This document shows positions 28,385-35,902 of a stretch of 64,000 nt of DNA, one piece after another. The DNA comes from Leadbetterella sp964489955 (GTDB lineage: Bacteria > Bacteroidota > Bacteroidia > Cytophagales > Spirosomataceae). The notes under the pieces were generated by a model. It was not told the DNA's origin. It saw only the letters and a list, made by a program, of their open reading frames with translations, and made no database searches. Made by a program: the position numbers and the translations under genes. Numbering within the stretch: the first letter of the stretch is position 1; each line of letters begins with the position of its first letter. The stretch spans positions 1 through 64,000 of the forward strand of contig CAZBAV010000007.1 of assembly GCA_964489955.1 (NCBI GenBank), read 5' to 3'.

Positions 28385-28400
28385 AATATATTACCTAATA

Positions 28401-28796
28401 TTACTTCTTCAAAGCATCTCTTATTTCTGTAAGTAGGTCTACCTCAGATGGTCCAGCTGGAGCTTTCACAACTGGCTTTCTAACTTTATTGTAAGACTTA
28501 ACAATAAAGAAAAGAACTAAACCTACTGAAAATAAACTTATTAAAGTATTAATCCAAGCACCGTAACGGATTGCATTTTCCGGAATCGCTACGCCTGCGG
28601 CGTCTACAGAAGCGGCTGAAAGTACATATTTAAGATTAGAAAAATCTGCTCCACCTGTGAAGTGTCCAACCAACGGCATAGCTATATCTTCTACAAAACC
28701 ATTTACAACGCTGCCTACTGCAGCTCCTAAAATTACACCGACAGCAAGGTCAATTACATTGCCTGTGGCTATAAAGTCTCTGAATTCTTTTAACAT
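28401..28796 (-). CDS. mscL: Large-conductance mechanosensitive channel
   Basis: 131 residues. Pentameric osmotic emergency valve. The signature FRDFIATGNVIDLAVGVILG opens TM1, AVGSVVNGFVEDIAMPLVG follows, TM2 is at about 78-98, and a C-terminal charged bundle helix ends EIRDALKK. The length is typical. It is preceded by the MscS-type channel two genes upstream, so this region groups two osmotic release channels. Confidence 0.97.
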   Translation of the reverse strand: MLKEFRDFIATGNVIDLAVGVILGAAVGSVVNGFVEDIAMPLVGHFTGGADFSNLKYVLSAASVDAAGVAIPENAIRYGAWINTLISLFSVGLVLFFIVKSYNKVRKPVVKAPAGPSEVDLLTEIRDALKK

Positions 28797-28839
28797 AGTT
28801 ATTATATAGTTTAAGTTAAAAAATGTAAGGTTCTTTATA

Positions 28840-29823
28840 TTATAAACTGGCTTGAAGACCTATTCCTAAGCCACCAGCATACTGCCATCCCGGAGTGATA
28901 TCCAAGTCGCGGATAAGGATAGTGGTGAAGTTAACACTAAGATACTTGTTTACAGTAGCTGTTGCTACTAAATCCAATCTGTGATCCAAACTTTTCAAAC
29001 CATTTTTTCCGTCTGCCTTAATTTCATTCTTCCAAGACTGAAAAAAGTTATACCTGAAACCTAAATTAACATTTTTTACAACCTCTTTATTAAAGCCAAC
29101 AGTTAACTGAGAACCAAATTCATTAAGGGCTTTCTTACCTCCTGCCACATCTACACCATAGGCAAAACCATTCTCGTCTGTCACTATATTTTTATTTGTC
29201 ACAAAAGTGCTTCTGTTTGCTATAGGAGCTAATTTAAAACTAATAAAGCTCATAGGCTTATACTCAACCCCTGTAGCAAATGTAAGATAAGCAGGATTAA
29301 AGAATCCAGACCTGAACGCATTTGCTTGAGTCACTTCACCTAAATCATTTACCAAATCTTTTTTTACTGATAAGAATTGAGAAATAAAGTTAGCTTCTGC
29401 ATAATACTGGAGCTTATCAGACAACTTTCTCCCGTACAAAGAGTTGATAAAAAGTTTATCTACATTGCGGTTAAAACCTGTTCCTCCCTGATTTAAGAAA
29501 CCTACGTTACCTTGTAAATCATTAATCCAGATATTTTTCCCCCAAACCTTAGCATTTTGATGATTAGCTACAATGTTCAAACTTGTATTACCCACAACCC
29601 CAGTGTTAATAGCTCTCCAATTATCATTAAAACCAGACCAGTTAAAGTTTACTCCAAACTGGGTACTTTTATTCCATCCTTCTTTAAACTCTCCCTTTAA
29701 ATCTTTTTGCGAAAGGGCTTCTGCTACTTTCTTTTCTGCGGTCCCCTTATTTGGAACTTCCTGACCAAAGGTTAAACTATATGTTAAAGCTAATAAGACT
29801 GATAATAATGATATTCTTCTCAT
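28840..29823 (-). CDS. DUF3078 outer-membrane protein
   Basis: 327 residues with signal peptide ending LTFGQ. The family core is visible: GVNFNWSGFNDNWRAINTG, then KVWGKNIWINDLQGNVGF and YAEANFISQFL; the rest is alternating beta-strand sequence, consistent with an outer-membrane barrel. The function of DUF3078 is unknown. It sits 26 bases after the MscS-type gene and 43 bases before mscL, so the three may share a transcript. Confidence 0.85.
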   Translation of the reverse strand: MRRISLLSVLLALTYSLTFGQEVPNKGTAEKKVAEALSQKDLKGEFKEGWNKSTQFGVNFNWSGFNDNWRAINTGVVGNTSLNIVANHQNAKVWGKNIWINDLQGNVGFLNQGGTGFNRNVDKLFINSLYGRKLSDKLQYYAEANFISQFLSVKKDLVNDLGEVTQANAFRSGFFNPAYLTFATGVEYKPMSFISFKLAPIANRSTFVTNKNIVTDENGFAYGVDVAGGKKALNEFGSQLTVGFNKEVVKNVNLGFRYNFFQSWKNEIKADGKNGLKSLDHRLDLVATATVNKYLSVNFTTILIRDLDITPGWQYAGGLGIGLQASL

Positions 29824-29849
29824 CGTGTTCTAAAAAAATTAATTGTTAC

Positions 29850-30659
29850 TTACTTATATACGGTGATTTTCTCGTTTTGTAACACTTTTATAGGAAATAC
29901 TACCTCTTTTTTTTCGGATTCAATTGTAATCGTAGTGTTATCTATTTTCTTCACTGTGCCCTTAACTCCCTGTATTTCTATCACATCGCCTTCCCTATAT
30001 TTGTTGCGTGAATAGATATAGCTAAGAATGTTACCTAAGATATCTTTTGAAGCAAAACCATAGCCAATGGCAAATGCCAATACAAATCCAGCAATAATAA
30101 TATTGAAACTACTCTCCAATAATGCGGTATTTATTCCAGCCTGACCAAGAGCCAAAATGATAGAAATAAAGGCACAAAAGAAAAACACTGCTAGCCCTAT
30201 TATTTTCCCTGAAGACACGTTAAAAGACGCACAAAGACCTTCCACAAACTTCCGGGCTAAATCAGAGAGAAACAAACCCAACAAAGTCATTAGGATAGCT
30301 ACAATAAGCTTGGGTATAAATGTTACCAACATAAGGAACATGTTGGAAATAGCAGGTACGCCTAGGGTGTCGGCTGCAGAAACCGACAAAAACAACATTA
30401 TTAATATAAAAACAACTTGGGAGACAATCTTACTTAGCTCAAACTCGAACTTATACTTTTTTATAACTTCTATATTTTGGATTTTTTCCCCTATTCTGTC
30501 AAATCCAAGCTTCCCTAAAAAAGATTTTAGTATCCAAGCCGCTACTCTAGCCACAATCCAGCCTATAATTAAAATCAAGGCGGCACTGATAAAGTTTGAC
30601 ACAAAAGTGCTTGACTGCTCTAACAGCTTCCTAAATGTACTTCCAAAAATTTCTTGCAT
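29850..30659 (-). CDS. Mechanosensitive channel of the MscS family
   Basis: 269 residues. It has four to five hydrophobic segments (about 20-40, 75-95, 100-125, 150-175, 185-205) then the short MscS beta domain (YREGDVIEIQGVKGTVKKID). The pore-type helix and YGFASKDILGNILSYIYSR match the MscS core just before the beta domain. It lacks the C-terminal alpha/beta vestibule and so is a small MscS relative of the CmpX/TM-helix type. Confidence 0.85.
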   Translation of the reverse strand: MQEIFGSTFRKLLEQSSTFVSNFISAALILIIGWIVARVAAWILKSFLGKLGFDRIGEKIQNIEVIKKYKFEFELSKIVSQVVFILIMLFLSVSAADTLGVPAISNMFLMLVTFIPKLIVAILMTLLGLFLSDLARKFVEGLCASFNVSSGKIIGLAVFFFCAFISIILALGQAGINTALLESSFNIIIAGFVLAFAIGYGFASKDILGNILSYIYSRNKYREGDVIEIQGVKGTVKKIDNTTITIESEKKEVVFPIKVLQNEKITVYK

Positions 30660-30674
30660 GTTCGGGTAATATTT

Positions 30675-30842
30675 TTATTTTTCTTCTTCGTTTTGTATTC
30701 CATCCAAAAACTCCAAACCAGTTTTCACTGGCCCTTCTATAAATAACATAGCTATAGATATAGTATCCCTTATTAGATCCAGTTCTGAAACTAACATTTT
30801 CTTTAATTCAGGTGAAATCTCCAATTCTTCTTCTTCTTCCAT
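30675..30842 (-). CDS. 55-residue acidic protein coupled to the ECF sigma gene
   Basis: A short open frame with ATG 30842 and stop 30675-30677. It begins with Met and five Glu, continues with an amphipathic helical body containing MLVSELDLIRDTISIAMLF, and ends in EEEK. The start is 2 bases after the stop of the ECF sigma gene and the stop is 15 bases before the MscS-type start, so the spacing is that of a translated gene inside an operon. Acidic ends with a hydrophobic middle could suit a sigma-factor partner; that is inference. No family recognised. Confidence 0.55.
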   Translation of the reverse strand: MEEEEELEISPELKKMLVSELDLIRDTISIAMLFIEGPVKTGLEFLDGIQNEEEK

Positions 30843-30844
30843 AT

Positions 30845-31450
30845 CTATTTTATTCCTATAAAGGCTATGATCTTAACCAAAATGAGTACTGCTAAAGAAA
30901 TATACTCCATGTAGATCTTCTTAAGCTTATCTTTGCTACGCAGTAAACGCATCTTAACTGCACTTTCGGATATCTCTAATGTTTCGGCAATTTCCTTGAT
31001 ACTAAAGTCTTCTTGATACTTCATCTGTAGTAGAGCCCGCTCATCTGATGGCATTCGGCTCATACTCGTTTTGAGACTCGTACTTTGGAAATCCATAGAC
31101 TCTGCTTCTTCCGTATCGTCTTCTACATCGTATTCATCACCCATAAATGTCTCAGATTTCTTCTTAGATGTCCGTATTTGGTCCATACAGAAGTTGTAGG
31201 TTATAGAATATAGCCAAGTAGAAAACTTGGAAGTTTCCTTATACGTACCGATTTTCACCATAAGTTTAAGGAAGATATCGTGCGTAAAATCTTCGGCTTT
31301 CTCCCGGCTCAAAACAAAGGAATAGCATTTGCGGTACACTTTGTTTGCATACCTTTCATATATTTCCTCAAAATAGTCATTTCTTTGGCTTGTTATATAC
31401 AAACTAACCAATTCTTCGTCTTTCAGATGTCCGATTCTAGAGGATCTCAA
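30845..31450 (-). CDS. ECF RNA polymerase sigma factor with hydrophobic C-terminal tail
   Basis: 201 residues. Region 2 is at about 20-95 (FTHDIFLKLMVKIGTY, FSTWLYSITYNFCMDQIR), an acidic linker at 103-122, and region 4 at about 130-180 (EDFSIKEIAETLEISESAVK). After region 4 comes a hydrophobic segment (YISLAVLILVKIIAFIGIK) at the very C-terminus, long enough for a membrane anchor and unusual for a sigma factor. The start is TTG 31450; no in-frame ATG exists between an upstream stop and region 2. Downstream are a 55-residue protein and an MscS channel. Confidence 0.85.
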   Translation of the reverse strand: MRSSRIGHLKDEELVSLYITSQRNDYFEEIYERYANKVYRKCYSFVLSREKAEDFTHDIFLKLMVKIGTYKETSKFSTWLYSITYNFCMDQIRTSKKKSETFMGDEYDVEDDTEEAESMDFQSTSLKTSMSRMPSDERALLQMKYQEDFSIKEIAETLEISESAVKMRLLRSKDKLKKIYMEYISLAVLILVKIIAFIGIK

Positions 31451-31706
31451 TTCCTTAATGGTTTTCCTTCTACAAACAAGCGACCTTTTTTACTTAAAAG
31501 GGCTTTTTCCCGTCTACCGCAAAGTTATGTATTTTTTTACATTTGGCAATAAGCAACTAAGAATTAGTGGCTTAGTTTACGAGGAAGCCTCTGGTTATAT
31601 TAAAATACCCTCTTAAAACTCCCTGAAAAAATTTCCTTATTATCTTAAAAACTAGGAAATTACACAGAAATATAGTATGCTTGCATAATAATTAAAACTT
31701 ACAAAA

Positions 31707-32015
31707 ATGACATTGAATGACTATTTCGGAGGTTTGCAAGAAAGGGTGAAACCATCAGATTTGGAAGGTGTAGACACTGTAATTAATTTCGATTTAAAAG
31801 GACGGGAAGTCCATGTAGTAGTTAAAGACGGCCAAATTGGCGTACAGGAAGGCTCTGCCGAAAACGCAGAAGTAAACATTACAGCCAAGGAAGATGACCT
31901 TCTATCTATAATAAAGGGAGACAGCAATCCCATGATGGCTATGATGATGGGTAAGCTAAAGATTTCTAACCCTGCAGCCATGATGAAATACGCTAAGCTT
32001 TTAGGCTTAATGTAA
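31707..32015 (+). CDS. SCP2 sterol-binding-like domain protein
   Basis: 102 residues, a single SCP2 fold: strands FDLKGREVHVVVKDG and AEVNITAKEDDLLSIIKGD, then the helix with repeated Met (MMAMMMGKLKIS) and the C-terminal MMKYAKLLGL helix. Family members bind lipids or acyl chains in a hydrophobic tunnel; the bacterial role is unclear. No signal peptide, so it is cytoplasmic. It is a single-gene unit between two oppositely oriented sigma-factor genes. Confidence 0.85.
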   Translation: MTLNDYFGGLQERVKPSDLEGVDTVINFDLKGREVHVVVKDGQIGVQEGSAENAEVNITAKEDDLLSIIKGDSNPMMAMMMGKLKISNPAAMMKYAKLLGLM

Positions 32016-32023
32016 GACAAAGA

Positions 32024-32047
32024 TAAGTCGGCGTTTACGCCGACTTA
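32024..32047. terminator. Hairpin between convergent SCP2 and small-protein genes
   Basis: Perfect 10-bp stem TAAGTCGGCG / CGCCGACTTA (32024-32033, 32038-32047), loop TTTA. The loop contains the stop codon of the 32035-32274 gene. T-tracts are poor on both sides, so it may act as a weak bidirectional terminator or a 3'-end stabiliser. Confidence 0.5.
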
Positions 32048-32274
32048 TACATTCTGGAAAAATCCATAATACGGTCTAATGTGAACTGCTTTGGGGATAG
32101 ACTAATCTTGTTTAAACCATTTTTAATATCTAAACAGTCTAGATAGAATTCCAGATTCTCATCATCTGAGGAAATTAATCTTTCAATAAGCAGGTTTTCA
32201 AAAGCTGAAGTCTCGTTATACACATAACGTATGATTTCATTTTGAGTCGATGTACAGGTTTGTATCATAGGCAT
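32035..32274 (-). CDS. Small acidic protein downstream of an ECF sigma factor
   Basis: 79 residues (or 77 from the next Met). It overlaps the end of the sigma-factor gene by 38 bases. The sequence has the pattern of the N-terminal helical part of Bacteroidota anti-sigma-like proteins: IIRYVYNETS, then an acidic LEFYLDCLD helix and a final LDRIMDFSRMY helix. There is no membrane segment. I infer a partner or co-regulator of the sigma factor; the family is not named. Confidence 0.65.
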   Translation of the reverse strand: MPMIQTCTSTQNEIIRYVYNETSAFENLLIERLISSDDENLEFYLDCLDIKNGLNKISLSPKQFTLDRIMDFSRMYKSA

Positions 32275-32842
32275 ATTTTGTTTTACTCATCAATTTTCTG
32301 AGATTGATAAGAGCATAACGCATACGTCCTAATGCAGTATTAATGCTTACCCCGGTGGCTTCGGCTATTTCTTGGAAACTCAAATCCTCATAATGCCTCA
32401 TAACCAAGACTTCTCTCTGCTGCTGTGGCAGCATTTTAATTAAGCTTCTCAGGTGTTCGTGTGATTCCCTTTTTATTTGTGAAGATTCTACTGAGTCTTC
32501 GGCAAAGTTCAAGGAATTAAAAACACTGCTCCCATCTTCAAATACTACGTTTGGATAACGTTTAGCTCTCCGAAAATAGTCAATGGCCAAATTATGTGCA
32601 ATCCGCAGAATCCACGGCAAAAACTTGCCTTCTTCATTATATCTACCGTCTTTCAAAGTCCGTATGGCTTTGATAAACGTATCTTGCGTAAGGTCTTCAG
32701 CCACATAGCTGTCCTTCACTACTAGATAAATGGTGGTATAAACTTTAGATTTGTAACGATTAACGAGGATCGCAAATGCGTTTTCATCTCCCCGAATATA
32801 AGCCGATATAAGCTCACTTTCGTTAACTTTGTTCCTTTCCAT
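32237..32842 (-). CDS. ECF RNA polymerase sigma factor
   Basis: 201 residues, a standard sigma-70 region 2 (DSYVAEDLTQDTFIKAI, FLPWILRIAHNLAIDYFRR) plus region 4 (MLPQQQREVLVMRHYEDLSF, EIAEATGVSINTALGRMRYA). ATG 32842. It directs RNA polymerase to an unknown regulon. It is followed, with overlap, by a small acidic protein rather than a classical transmembrane anti-sigma factor. Confidence 0.92.
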   Translation of the reverse strand: MERNKVNESELISAYIRGDENAFAILVNRYKSKVYTTIYLVVKDSYVAEDLTQDTFIKAIRTLKDGRYNEEGKFLPWILRIAHNLAIDYFRRAKRYPNVVFEDGSSVFNSLNFAEDSVESSQIKRESHEHLRSLIKMLPQQQREVLVMRHYEDLSFQEIAEATGVSINTALGRMRYALINLRKLMSKTKYAYDTNLYIDSK

Positions 32843-33215
32843 TATATTTTCACATTAGTTAACGTAGAGGTTTTATATCATATTGTATATTTTGGGCTTA
32901 TGATTGGAAAATTAATTTTTTGCTAAAATATGGCATTAATGCTATACGGACAAATTTTTAATACATTTTTTAATCTAACACAAAAACTAATGCCACTTTA
33001 ATAAATAAGTACCTACCAATACTTACGTAATTACTAAACAACCTTGGGCTGCTTACCAATAGATTATCCCATCAATTTTTATACCAAGGTATCATATACC
33101 CCAACAAAATATCTTTATGCAAGCCCGACTTCTCAAGCTGGTACGGTTTTTGAATTTAATACATTTATACGTACGAAACAAATTGTTTTCCTAATACTAT
33201 TGTACATATAAGATT
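32843..33215. other. Divergent intergenic region
   Basis: About 370 AT-rich bases between the ECF sigma gene (minus) and the barrel protein gene (plus). Near-matches to TAnnTTTG occur (TACTATTG at about 33196) but no exact element, RNA gene or repeat was seen. Confidence 0.5.
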
Positions 33216-34526
33216 ATGGTACGACATCTCCTTATACTATTTTTATTACTTTTTGCATTAGGTTCTGCTGCACAAAAGGATCTAATTATCACCCAAGCAG
33301 GAAAGGAAATAAGATGTAAAATTCTAGAGGAAACCTCTATGCGGTTTTCGTATGCCTACATAAATGAGAAACAACAAGTAGTACAAACTGAAATTTTTAA
33401 GACTTTGGTTTCGTCCTTTAAATTCGACTACTATCCCAGCGATATCCTACCCAACGAAAAATTATTTAAGGGGACAGGAAAACCCATACAGAAAAATGAG
33501 AAGACTCCTCAAAAAAAGGCAAGTTCTGAAAGCGAAAAGAAGAAAAGCGATTCTGTAAAAAAAACTCCTAGTAGTACCAAAAACGACTCTACCCCAGCAG
33601 AAGACCATCCTGAAGTGACAGATGCCAGCACTAAAAAAGAGAAGAAATCAAGTACTCCTGAAAAAGCAGTAGCTGAAAACAGCAACCCAACAAGCAAGAA
33701 AGAGACTCCCTCTGCACCACTCGAAAATAGCAATCAACAGGTTTCAAGCCTGGACAAAGAAACGCAATCTACATCTAACAGCCCTTTAAAAACAGAAATC
33801 GTGACTAAGGCAGAAAAAGACCAAAGTCCCGATAAAATGTATCTTGCTCCTAAGCCTTTGCCAGGACGCTCCGAGTTTAAGAATTTTTTAAAGTACCGTT
33901 TTGGTCTAAAGGCAGGCTTGGCCAACTTAATGGAAACTACAACAAATAAAACCGACTATGATTTATACAAAGAGAAACTCCGCAGAGGCTGGGTATTTGG
34001 TGCTGATGCAGCGTACTTTGTTACAGACAATATAGGAGTAGGTGTTACTTTCCACAGTTTCAATTCTAAAAACAAGAAGAACACAATTGATTTTCCTCAT
34101 GAAAATGCAGGTGGAGCTACCCGTACGGGCTCTTTGGACACCAAAGTAACACACCGGTTTGTAGGGCCTACTATGTTGTATAGAACCGGACTGGATTTTA
34201 AAACATTCTTAATAGCTACAGTTAGCCCCGGTATAAACTTTTTCCAGGAAAAGGGTATAACCAATGACTTAGCTTACAAAAACAAAGGCAATAGTTTTGG
34301 TGCAGCCGCTACCTTAGGCTTAGATTTTTTAATTGGTAATGACTTTTATGGAAGAGATGTAATACTGAGCATTGAATGCGGATACAACTACGGTCAAATC
34401 AAAAAGATTACAAATAGAGACGGACAAATTGTAAACCCAAACTACTCCCTACTTTCTAACGGGCTTAACCGCCTTGACTTTTCGGTAGGTTTACGCTTTA
34501 CAAAATTCCCTCGATCACTTAAGTGA
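33216..34526 (+). CDS. Exported protein with Lys/Ser-rich linker and outer-membrane-barrel-like C-terminus
   Basis: 436 residues. Signal peptide MVRHLLILFLLLFALGSAAQ; small N-terminal domain (about 21-85) of the Bacteroidota LIITQAGKEIRCKI type; Lys/Ser/Glu/Pro-rich disordered linker (about 88-205); C-terminal domain (about 215-436) of alternating amphipathic strands such as FRFGLKAGLANL and RLDFSVGLRFTKF, like an eight- to ten-strand barrel. The function is unknown. Its last 12 bases overlap the end of rimO on the opposite strand. Confidence 0.78.
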   Translation: MVRHLLILFLLLFALGSAAQKDLIITQAGKEIRCKILEETSMRFSYAYINEKQQVVQTEIFKTLVSSFKFDYYPSDILPNEKLFKGTGKPIQKNEKTPQKKASSESEKKKSDSVKKTPSSTKNDSTPAEDHPEVTDASTKKEKKSSTPEKAVAENSNPTSKKETPSAPLENSNQQVSSLDKETQSTSNSPLKTEIVTKAEKDQSPDKMYLAPKPLPGRSEFKNFLKYRFGLKAGLANLMETTTNKTDYDLYKEKLRRGWVFGADAAYFVTDNIGVGVTFHSFNSKNKKNTIDFPHENAGGATRTGSLDTKVTHRFVGPTMLYRTGLDFKTFLIATVSPGINFFQEKGITNDLAYKNKGNSFGAAATLGLDFLIGNDFYGRDVILSIECGYNYGQIKKITNRDGQIVNPNYSLLSNGLNRLDFSVGLRFTKFPRSLK

Positions 34527-35834
34527 TTCTACTGGCACCCCGTATAAATCGAACTCTGTAGAAGACGTAATTTGTATTTCTGCAAAGTCTCCTAAACGCA
34601 CATAGTTTTCGGCTGGTATTAATACTTCATTGTCTACCTCTGGGGAGTCGAACTCTGTACGTCCCACAAAGTAGCCACTCTCCTTCTTGTCTATGAGTGT
34701 TTTAAATACTTTGCCCACCTTCTCTTTGTTTTTCTCTTCAGAAATACCTTGTTGCAGCTCCATGAGTATATCAGTACGCTCTTGCTTAATTTCCGCAGGT
34801 ACATCATCCTCAAACGAATAAGCATGTGTATTTTCTTCATGTGAATATTGGAATACACCCATCCGCTCAAACCTTTGTGACTCTACAAAATGGTACATTT
34901 CTTCAAACATGGCTTCGGTTTCGCCCGGATGTCCTACTATCAGGGTAGTACGAAGATGAATATCCGGCACTTTATTCCTAATTTCATCTAATAGCCTTTC
35001 AGTTTTAGGGCGATCTATACCTCTACGCATCTTCTTCAACATCTCCGACGAACCATGTTGTAGGGGCATATCTAAGTATTTGCAGATATTCGACCTTTCT
35101 GCCATTACATCTAATATATCCATAGGAAAACCCGACGGATAAGCATATTGCAGACGTATCCAGTCTATTCCTTCCACATCAGAAAGGCGAGCCATAAGCT
35201 CCGATAGATTCCTTTTTTTGTATATATCTAAACCGTAATAGGTAAGATCTTGTGCTATAAGAATAAGCTCTTTTGTGCCTTTGGCAGCCATATTTTTGGC
35301 TGTTAACACTAGCTCGTCCATCGGCCGGGACTCGTGTTTACCCCTCATAAGTGGTATAGCACAAAAACTACAGGGACGATCACACCCTTCGGCTATTTTC
35401 AGGTATGCATAATGACTTGGTGTGGTAAGAAGACGCTCTCCTACCAACTCATGTTTATAATTGGCCTTTAAGGTTTTAAGAAGACGCGGTAACTCGTTGG
35501 TTCCGAACCAAGAGTCTACTTGCGGAATCTCTACCTGCAACTCATCTTTATATCTATGAGATAAACAGCCAGTTACAAAAACCTTGTCTACATATCCTGC
35601 TTCTTTGGCATCTACATACCTTAAGATGGTATCTATACTCTCTTGCTTGGCATTGTCTATAAATCCACAGGTATTTATGACCACAATTTGGGCATCGTCG
35701 GTTGCAGACTCATGGCTCACATCCATACCATTACCCTTTAATTGAGTAAAAAGTTGTTCTGAGTCCACTAGGTTTTTGGAACAACCAAGTGTCACAATAT
35801 TGATTTTTGAGTTTTTGTTGCCTTTCGTCTTCAT
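34515..35834 (-). CDS. rimO: Ribosomal protein S12 methylthiotransferase RimO
   Basis: 439 residues. Radical-SAM enzyme that adds a methylthio group to the conserved Asp of ribosomal protein S12. The N-terminal UPF0004 domain carries three cluster cysteines (TLGCSKNLVDSEQ, NTCGFIDNAKQES, VTGCLSHRY); the radical-SAM CxxxCxxC is in CDRPCSFCAIP; a TRAM domain is at the C-terminus. DxxCSKN-type spacing and GF after the second Cys distinguish RimO from MiaB. Confidence 0.96.
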   Translation of the reverse strand: MKTKGNKNSKINIVTLGCSKNLVDSEQLFTQLKGNGMDVSHESATDDAQIVVINTCGFIDNAKQESIDTILRYVDAKEAGYVDKVFVTGCLSHRYKDELQVEIPQVDSWFGTNELPRLLKTLKANYKHELVGERLLTTPSHYAYLKIAEGCDRPCSFCAIPLMRGKHESRPMDELVLTAKNMAAKGTKELILIAQDLTYYGLDIYKKRNLSELMARLSDVEGIDWIRLQYAYPSGFPMDILDVMAERSNICKYLDMPLQHGSSEMLKKMRRGIDRPKTERLLDEIRNKVPDIHLRTTLIVGHPGETEAMFEEMYHFVESQRFERMGVFQYSHEENTHAYSFEDDVPAEIKQERTDILMELQQGISEEKNKEKVGKVFKTLIDKKESGYFVGRTEFDSPEVDNEVLIPAENYVRLGDFAEIQITSSTEFDLYGVPVESLK

Positions 35835-35902
35835 CCTGTGCCGTTTTGGGGTGCAAAGGTCGGACTAATTTACGAGAAAACCACTTATAGTGTGTAAATT
35901 GT

